Part shown: positions 43,901 through 46,806 of the stretch, one piece after another
How the letters are laid out: every line of letters begins with the position of its first letter
How positions within the stretch are numbered: the stretch's first letter is position 1
Origin: Myxococcales bacterium
Lineage (GTDB): Bacteria; Myxococcota_A; SURF-8
Direction: 5' to 3'
Assembly (NCBI GenBank): GCA_003598065.1
Contig: QZKR01000169.1
Span: forward strand, 1 to 46,806
Length of the DNA: 46,806 bases
Position numbers and translations under genes: made by a program
The notes under the pieces: model-generated
The model's input: the letters and a program-made list of their open reading frames with translations, nothing else
What the model was told of the DNA's origin: nothing
Database searches by the model: none

Positions 43901-46806
43901 ATGTCCGAGGTGGACACGGCGTTTTCGCCAAACTTCACATTCATGCGGCCCGGATAGAAGCCCGATCCCGCGATCTCCACCAGCGTGCCGCCGTAAGCGG
44001 GGCCGCGGCTGGGCGTCACGGATTCGATGGATAAAGGCGGCAACACCACGAGCCCGGCTTCCAGCATAGCTTTAGCGCCAGAAACGGTCTCCAGCGCTAC
44101 ACGCAACGCGCCGGACCTATCCAGGAAATCGTTCTCCGAAACCTGGACTTTCAACTCCGACGGTTCCAGACTGGAAATCGCGAACAACTTCCCGCCGATC
44201 GACAGGCTCGCGATGTCTTCCGCTAACTCCGGCAGTCCTTCGGCCGTGATGGTCAGTTCGACTGGCGCGCCGAGGACGACAACCGGCGGGTTCACCGCCA
44301 TCAGCTTCAACGGTTGAGAACCGGATGTCGTCCCGGTGTTGAAATAGCTCACGACGCTCTCGACGAGCGGGAAGCTAATCTGGCCTTCGTTGACCTTCTT
44401 GAAGCCCTGACTGATATAGATTCCATACTTGGCGTTGGCCGTCAGATTCTGCGCTGGCGTGAAACTCAATTCGTCGCCGGCGTTGTTCAAGGTAGGGATT
44501 CCTGCGATGCTCCACTCATGTGTCCCGGCGACCTCTCTACCGCCGCCATCATAGACACCGAAACAGTTGCTCAGATCCTCCTCGGATCCCGGGCAGAAAA
44601 CCAGCGTAGAAAACGCCACCTTGATGGTGGGCTGGAGCGGCACGCCGCGCTCGTCCGGTTTGGGCCAGATGTCGATGACATTGGGGATGGGAACATAGGC
44701 GACGGTGATGCCCGGCATGGGCCACTCGATGCCGCGAGGAGAGGAATCGTACACCCGGCGGGACACCACGGCCCATCGGCCGTCGAAGACAAGGTCGAAG
44801 GGATAGGTGAACGCAGCGGGATGAGCGGCGAAGAAGCTCGGCGGAAGCGTGGACGGAATGAAGGACACGGCGTCCATGACGTCTTTGGACGTTCCCGCGC
44901 GATTGACCCAGATGTCCAGGTAATCCATGTCCCTGGCCGCCAGAAGCAGATTGCCGCTCGGCCGCACGTCAAGGTAGCTGCCGTGATCGCTTCTCAGGAA
45001 AGGAACGAAACTCTTGGGCGTCTGGAATGGATCGGATTCCACGTCCAACTCGAAGAAGTGGGCGTTTCCCTTCTCCACATCCGGCGGGCCCAGCTCCCGA
45101 CCCCTGAGCAGATCACCTTCGAAACGGCAATCGGCCAGCGCCAGCGCGGGACCGAAAGGCACCGTCGCTCCTCCTAGGCCGCAGCGATGTGGCGAACCCT
45201 GTGCGGGCGGCTGCACGGCGAACGTCGGGCTGTCCAAGTCGATTTCGAACAGGCCGGCCGCCGAACCGGGAAATCCGGTGGCGTACAATTGATCGCCGAT
45301 GAAGGCCAGCGACGAAAAATCACGGCTGCCGGAATAAACCTCGGCGATGTAAGGATCCACGATTCCGGCTTCGTTCAGGCGGCCGACGTCGATGAATAAA
45401 ATCCCCGGAGTGTTGCCCGGGTTGTTGGCCACGACAAGGAGGTTGTCTTTCAGCACCATTTTGAACGGCTGCCCCTGCAGTTTCATCGCTTTCTTGAAAG
45501 CGGGAGCGTCCGGGTTGGTCACGTCGAAGATGGCCAGATAGCCCTCTCCTTCATAGAGCGCCTCGATTCCTTCGATCGAGTAGGACCTGGCGGCCACAAA
45601 GGCGAAGGAGTTTCCGTTCGGGTAGTCCTTGACTACAACCTCGACGGCATTCAAGGGAAGAGGCAGGGAGGCCGCGCCGAGGACGTCCGGCTCGGTCAGA
45701 TCGCTGAACGGATCGCCCAGCGAGACGACGTTGAGCGAAGAGGCGTAGAGCCTGTTTTGCAGCTCCTCATAGGAACGGTAGGTCCGGCTCAGGTCCTCGG
45801 CTTTATGTTCGACGAAAACCGCTGCATAAAGCAGGCCGTCGTGAAGCTCCAGACCGCGGGTCTCCCCGTAGCCAAGATTGTGGCAGACGCTCTGGACGGA
45901 GCAACCGTTGCTTCTCGGATCCAGGTCGTAGTCGTTGGCGTTGTCGATGGCCACAGTGGGAATGCCGCTGTAGAGATAGCCTTTCGGCAACACGGCCACT
46001 TTGGGGGAGTCGGGCTCGGTCGCGTTGTTGCGTTCGAGCCGCACGTCCACAAAACCAAACTCGCCCGGGTTGCGTGTCGGTACGGTGCAGCGAAGCCTGT
46101 TCGTGCTCAGGATCTGGACGGCGGTAGCTTCGTTTTCGCCGAAGAAGACGCGGACATGCTGGTCGCCGGCGGGACCGGAGATGAATCCCTCGCCTTCTAT
46201 TTCAACGATCTGGGCGACATCGAGGCGGCCGACGGCCGGCTGCACGTAAAGGATGTCCAGCATGTCCAGATACACAAAGCCGGCGATGACGCGGTCCGAT
46301 TTCCCGGAATCCGGATTGAGGACGCGCACGGTGACCGGTCCTTCGTCGTGCTCGGGCGTCAGACAATTCACGTAGTCCGACTCGTTCGGCTCGCCTGAAA
46401 GAACCGCTGCATCACAAGCCGCCGGCTTTCCGTCGAAGAATGCCTGCACATTGGCTTCAAAATCCGTCCCCTGGATGTTTACGGGCGTGCCGCCGGAGAT
46501 CGACCCGTAATTGGGAGTGATGCCTTCGATATCGATCTGTGGAGCCAGACCGGGAGTCGTCTCGGTCCTGAAACTGGAGACATGCCCGCCGACGAGCGTC
46601 CTTTCGGAATCAGCCTCAAGCTGATCGCTGCAAACGATGTAGTAAGTCGAATCCAAAACCAGGTCGCCCGAGGGATAGAAATGGATTTCATGGCGGTTTT
46701 CGCTGAGGGTCACGTCCGCCGCGTCCACCGGCTCGCAATCGGGATTCAGCACGTTCGGAGAGTTGCGGTACAGTTTCACCAGCGTCCCCAAAGCCTGATC
46801 TGGCTT
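31927..46806 (-). CDS. Giant exported protein with repeated Ig-like, IPT/TIG and LVIVD-like propeller units and a Cys-rich C-terminus (5' partial)
   Basis: The frame is open to the right edge, so the true start lies outside; at least 4959 residues are present. The visible part cycles through Big_5-like Ig domain, one or two IPT/TIG domains and a beta-propeller. TIG signatures are ITPNYGSISGGTPVNIQGTDF, VTPSRGPAYGGTLVEIAGSGF and DPKVGPLEGGNTIVLEGEGF. Propellers carry LVIVD-like strands such as GLAVVDMSDPSDPQVV and DGLSVYDVSNP. Propellers begin near 45960, 43760, 41680, 39620 and 37660. From about 35780 to the stop at 31927 lies a Cys-rich region of about 1280 residues containing a large internal duplication. 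No enzyme motif is seen; a surface, adhesion or scaffold role is likely (inference). It is first of the visible operon and overlaps the upstream isomerase start by ATGA. Confidence 0.85.
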   Translation of the reverse strand, partial: KPDQALGTLVKLYRNSPNVLNPDCEPVDAADVTLSENRHEIHFYPSGDLVLDSTYYIVCSDQLEADSERTLVGGHVSSFRTETTPGLAPQIDIEGITPNYGSISGGTPVNIQGTDFEANVQAFFDGKPAACDAAVLSGEPNESDYVNCLTPEHDEGPVTVRVLNPDSGKSDRVIAGFVYLDMLDILYVQPAVGRLDVAQIVEIEGEGFISGPAGDQHVRVFFGENEATAVQILSTNRLRCTVPTRNPGEFGFVDVRLERNNATEPDSPKVAVLPKGYLYSGIPTVAIDNANDYDLDPRSNGCSVQSVCHNLGYGETRGLELHDGLLYAAVFVEHKAEDLSRTYRSYEELQNRLYASSLNVVSLGDPFSDLTEPDVLGAASLPLPLNAVEVVVKDYPNGNSFAFVAARSYSIEGIEALYEGEGYLAIFDVTNPDAPAFKKAMKLQGQPFKMVLKDNLLVVANNPGNTPGILFIDVGRLNEAGIVDPYIAEVYSGSRDFSSLAFIGDQLYATGFPGSAAGLFEIDLDSPTFAVQPPAQGSPHRCGLGGATVPFGPALALADCRFEGDLLRGRELGPPDVEKGNAHFFELDVESDPFQTPKSFVPFLRSDHGSYLDVRPSGNLLLAARDMDYLDIWVNRAGTSKDVMDAVSFIPSTLPPSFFAAHPAAFTYPFDLVFDGRWAVVSRRVYDSSPRGIEWPMPGITVAYVPIPNVIDIWPKPDERGVPLQPTIKVAFSTLVFCPGSEEDLSNCFGVYDGGGREVAGTHEWSIAGIPTLNNAGDELSFTPAQNLTANAKYGIYISQGFKKVNEGQISFPLVESVVSYFNTGTTSGSQPLKLMAVNPPVVVLGAPVELTITAEGLPELAEDIASLSIGGKLFAISSLEPSELKVQVSENDFLDRSGALRVALETVSGAKAMLEAGLVVLPPLSIESVTPSRGPAYGGTLVEIAGSGFYPGRMNVKFGENAVSTSDISVLSPESMTVHAPAGRVGKVPVTIERTGFGEPIVDNGVTYEYSEPIRDHVSLSNLKMYDIITEKAYAFVAAGPRGLVVINYSGLDRDNIPYSQQERREFIDEDRNGVDDRILSIYPLDSGMWALGVDLYIEQNYDLAYVVATRNPDAAPESREGWLYTIDVHNPAAVSLVRKQPLDSNLAAKIRVDGMRGLVAAGNRGLMELHMVNHYQPFPMDQLLGQGSSEAVALDVKRDMAVVTFAANYNFANHELTPMVNHDVVKFVDVSAGLQEVGECPGLSASAVAMKLLEQPGKPETETYYAYLAMGDNGVRVIRKDSVGVDCLDPDAWPEAHFTDFECHTATNSDCVAHDVRVVGNLCYVAFGAAGILVFDISEPEPWNLRYLYALDSPGGVAVSVNISHGDAFEGDYGDGTGEVIAGYQPDGGGNSYVEGTNTNHLFLVNTNVPNDGLVPAAFFETAPLKIRFNKKLEEGIIAHASIEEETSGPASGTWDVADHILSFTFRNPDPQSSEVEIEPGSYTVLIDNYSHDIAALDGSPMALNEYSFEFIVLPEGVDLPRLDDVSPPVGPSAGGRAATIVGAGFDVDVDVLFGANEATKGQIETNRMTATTPAGAGLVTVSVGRDVSFETPGRSYNIKLVDRLPGAYYYQPNMVLTGITPKFANPEGGTSYVLRGAGFMSNYLAGYRTQVMFDGAIANSVNVISSSRIDGQACGGDFGPATVLAKSPVSLDEASLPTDPAQFSYGMPAFKVDEEPVIVDNNAAIAPVALEDYQGYTYAAAGTYEIGAHAIQQQARFGAMAVNYRVASYDASQMSLWNAGPALTSLPDADQIEDYFELVSRLSYADLADLKEDSDLLNSLYILNLVPDSLAVKPHGDLLYVANGKAGLQILNSSPPDPPTNPDFPFNPAYMGIRATQNGLLDVIWVDALGDLALAVGETPDIPDEPFPCALTTAAAKESQLTLLYVGEGKDPVVMQTLDTAGRPIEKVSVDPGGRYIVAAGNSHPSRTYHVEFGYNCAELWGNLDGHRFATGNGSAQGGGSVTVYKLQDRQLTAVASRDLGYPVMDAVMAGNYVYAALAGYGLKVLKFDGSMLEEFVRDLDGGDGAFQVTSAHVNNPGSPWRLRYYHGLVMMATLGGSVMLFDVADPANPTLFSAGNVQKAYDMLPKKEGMAVASGENGLIGLQTPFLYILDSHPKPNETVEHPGAGNLVLSVTLNHDIASVSGLASNYVAIEGIEGTDNCVTLGQPEPPPSNILMVTIASGCVQSGAYSLSLKNTLQAANYGNARLWRESVEIPFSVGPLNIPKPRIVSVSPRIARAEGTVTIAAEGMIASTVVRIGGSEFSATFDSSLATIDLDGYAGPWGAVDVELDNGGEMVDRIAGQLVILDELSPTPEDYEIYEGELDGPITGHHELRAKTRNDELVFTPGADVFFCKGGDEFDPASPDPCIRSPYTDVIEFDKIAFLTPIVDDDGVYAVYVLNTYDEDDHAFALIAHYTYNIAGATRTRLPGFPPKVANEIQIRGDQLYVASRANGPPGFSILDFYIQEDLNLVADLAEPTPVYGLDIVDDLALLAADTDGLQIVDIRDSEHPWVLKQITDTEGGSYAGVEYIQNEPACDGPCAVMAVFDESGASSNLRFINLSGATKSVRTLTDGGGSYLKVGDVSATRLVQGDWVYGVVGRGGEGHIQIGVYGTGETPLAKYVWTNHPMDLDPRHSRINADGNEIYVTVEKMLYVFELRKNALDQWELIKTHSFETSGMLTGIDILGPRVYVASEDGSLYWFRRDTFKVASVYPPDGAVVGGGVTVEVSLTQQINTQAVAGAVEVYDNADPLNLVFVSGSVTARNTWFGSTVTWNSDSDLSDGSYEIHIISGKLSAINYEQLANPGIYHFTVNSNDASPETPGISIDDVRPRYLTTGVAAQITITGKGFSDACNVEVGGPASLGSVNYLSDTQIEISVTLSEAGPHSLTVRDCYPSWSRTVEGGLVGLASLTVSRTDPKVGPLEGGNTIVLEGEGFVPGLAVEFIPAGGSQVLPASGVKVLSHNFAVLVVPSSNTPGFADVRAFFPGDMGDLFDLTSIPAISAEPYYYENSLETAFALGPVGDLEYRNGMVYASLGGEMIPFDIYGNLLDLSTAQRRGLAVVDMSDPSDPQVVAEEAANGFDGIAASSGRLRIVRQYADAYGPAYAYLAMGQDGLSVYDVSNPTSLEKKFHLPPSAIDGIQTKITAVHAIGKQIVVGTDFGLAGFYLSEEYDGNPWLVDIGLDNGTIAGDRAILAIAGGENGFLFIATKEGQLSGGEVSVSGFNTLGPFQQIEEAPGLPLPGFEEDQDQPVAMALNGHMLWLASKAGRIYGIHTEYLRVGDSLTVEFQLNFVFAIQPGFLETFPQPDNLKIIRNLKIIGDSLFVSAGGGKTVVYDMTRIASDPSTHYYEGQSEIAELTPSYEIGDHFGDASALAFDVEANEIYLGARFVEDGGAYYASPIGDEDHAGGPLSGTVMRREWDCLAVVEADPLWLMPTSRFQSIRLGFNKPLLAYTNEQLNELVHASYLNENSEPEPVEHGGASFADDERRVLIVSPPTEGWTNGKLYSVELAGGDQGVKSSDDDTTLCSGDFIHQFDVLSEAEEVEPAPEIAAFCPRFVWRNIHKPIYVYGRGFGPDTRVWLCGQELTDAVVFDEHLLAAFLPLDWLEQEEMLGWCGLTVANGDDSLETFIAKGAANTFPGAVHVFECRGDGQSPSAQCADGQICCYPGVCQDECEPEYARESMPLDLNCEGNLAEVIDEVIGGNYVACSGGCPLGSYCDGGFCRIDCMEHNHCPAGQTCEESSGRCQQNLEACMEACVRVAECYGEIVEGTSDYPGRATLENACQSGCPNPMEMSNEQMAGLLALIEGNADCETIAEEFGDQDDDCEGKADGVLCDDDMVCTMNDICIDEKCRGTEVIPDGSPCWNFEDMCLLNMVCQDGQCVGGEPVADEPETACSDDEPCSTESYCQAGACVATVYKNEEGEEGDCLAWFQDVECVAEARCVNHHCMPVAFTCEEDPDPCLMTQCNFDTGLCESRPTYGHSICDDGDPQTMGDFCQNGYCTGSDPQRCDDGNSCTIQDVWQWEYDEGGVPTVLVCKGAPNYGECDTGNPCETGNCQGEWVGEDYILRCVPNGFVPAGSWHPGPDTDIDRCKNYACNGNGGYYEAGMKAEGDSCLDTGRDAVWLYDPENACLTKQCVVEGEELKCKEIPKSNDAPCGPDVYGHSPNDPYQQCNDSFCYDGACINVWTLDGEDCDDGNPCTEGETCQRGDCKPEHDLSDVPCNLGECSGGGMCQNGVCVGAHAINEGSLCTHEDKCVTEAYCEGGVCRDHAWKNCGNWGGCYFEFCNSEGECVPSPLPAPDGWGCNDGNECTSNDRCAQGVCDGAPDVDRECFAGCAPGKCNTEKQCVVKYTDPWIDCSLPADCSDDTECINGHCTPVPLPGSCKGMDPNPCSVAECNLDTGECEIRPLDDYQLCDDANPQTVGDFCLAGECTGSGPHADMACDDGNSCTGSDSWRENGEGGLSCLGDDLGVGTECVSDNPCVLKANCQDLGNGMTCEVAANGYAPLGVWCPGPDNDEDRCRNFQCNGSGGCDYVDDKDEGESCLDTGRDSAWVYDSDNACRRKACVFDEENVLRCTDVDRSDGGVCGLDGFGYHNPIELYPMQCRAFGCYGGACVEEWVEDDTTCDDGNPCTVDDACQRGECRSEDAANDTPCSSASVCMIGQTCQGGQCVGGSAVPDDPPMPCTHKDKCVVEAYCQVGECVGRAWKVCGSYSWNDCYRSFCNSRGHCQYAFNVPDGSYCDDFDYYDYPNTYKCMGNGRCQKGDCEGMPVENKDCSTNSCRPGNCDFYGYCDSEQLGEGIICNPNEDGSSFGGCWADAETAVTCDADGNCQGSVPIDPYEPCPKDPNNTCVQCDGEGSCDYRVLDGISCELGPPNECQEAECRDGSCNAIKQLHMTPCNNGNGTCIYGVCRPNPVLP
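32300..34880 (-). repeat. Tandem duplication of an approximately 1.3-kb Cys-rich block
   Basis: Two successive blocks of about 430 residues match over their length. Paired anchors are CNFDTGLCESRP / CNLDTGECEIRP (offset about 1281 bp), SCLDTGRDAVWLYD / SCLDTGRDSAWVYD (offset 1287 bp) and CTHEDKCVTEAYC / CTHKDKCVVEAYC (offset about 1305 bp). The changing offset shows small in-frame indels. The block nearer the C-terminus looks more AT-rich. Confidence 0.8.
36090..46530 (-). repeat. Five-fold Ig-like / IPT-TIG / propeller super-repeat
   Basis: The order of Ig-like domain, IPT domain(s) and propeller is repeated five times in the giant protein, with propeller onsets separated by about 2.0-2.2 kb (about 650-730 residues). 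Units are divergent in sequence, unlike the nearly identical repeats of the RHS stalk, so this is an old duplication series. Boundaries are approximate and were judged by motif, not alignment. Confidence 0.65.

Overview
The window is GC-rich Gram-negative DNA. Lipoprotein signals with lipoboxes, a type II secretion or type IV pilus inner-membrane component, a periplasmic lytic transglycosylase and giant secreted Cys-rich proteins all indicate a cell with a periplasm and outer membrane. The style of the secreted proteins (acidic spacer after the lipobox, bacterial Cys-rich modules, IPT/TIG folds, LVIVD-like propellers, LamG, RHS) recalls environmental lineages once grouped in the Deltaproteobacteria, such as Myxococcota, Bradymonadota or Lernaellota. 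That placement is inference; no marker gene is present.

Layout. (1) 1-1615, plus strand: the 3' part of a GspF/PilC gene, a hairpin terminator with a second related hairpin, then a GNAT acetyltransferase. (2) 1605-6526, minus strand: a tight four-gene operon encoding a secreted phosphodiester glycosidase-like protein, a DUF2461 protein, an SRPBCC protein and a large TPR-containing lytic transglycosylase. (3) 6820-10224, plus strand: a lipoprotein with an acidic spacer, five Cys-rich modules, a PQQ-type propeller and a LamG-like end. (4) 10252-15565, minus strand: three genes joined by 4-nt overlaps, encoding a fused sugar epimerase/aminotransferase, a GT2 glycosyltransferase and a polytopic membrane protein. 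They look like a lipid-linked sugar pathway of the Arn or Gtr kind. (5) 15566-16118: a gene-poor stretch. (6) 16119-46806, minus strand: about 30.7 kb holding only four genes in tight succession. In transcription order these are a giant protein of more than 4950 residues (5' end outside the window), a parvulin-type prolyl isomerase lipoprotein, a 4772-residue RHS lipoprotein with a polymorphic C-terminal tail, and a 152-residue candidate immunity protein.

How the genes may work together. Region 6 is the most interesting. An RHS toxin-like protein is built on an N-terminal lipid anchor and a roughly 1000-residue Cys-rich stalk that contains seven near-perfect 59-residue repeats. Its RHS core ends at the usual DPTGL boundary, followed by a 247-residue variable tail and, 13 bp later, a small AT-richer gene in the position of an immunity gene. 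It shares an apparent operon with a five-fold repeating Ig/IPT/propeller giant, and a periplasmic folding factor lies between the two. The same kind of Cys-rich module also occurs in the lipoprotein at 6820-10224, so three otherwise unrelated exported proteins share a stalk type. No tRNA, rRNA, CRISPR array, intact insertion sequence or phage gene was recognised.
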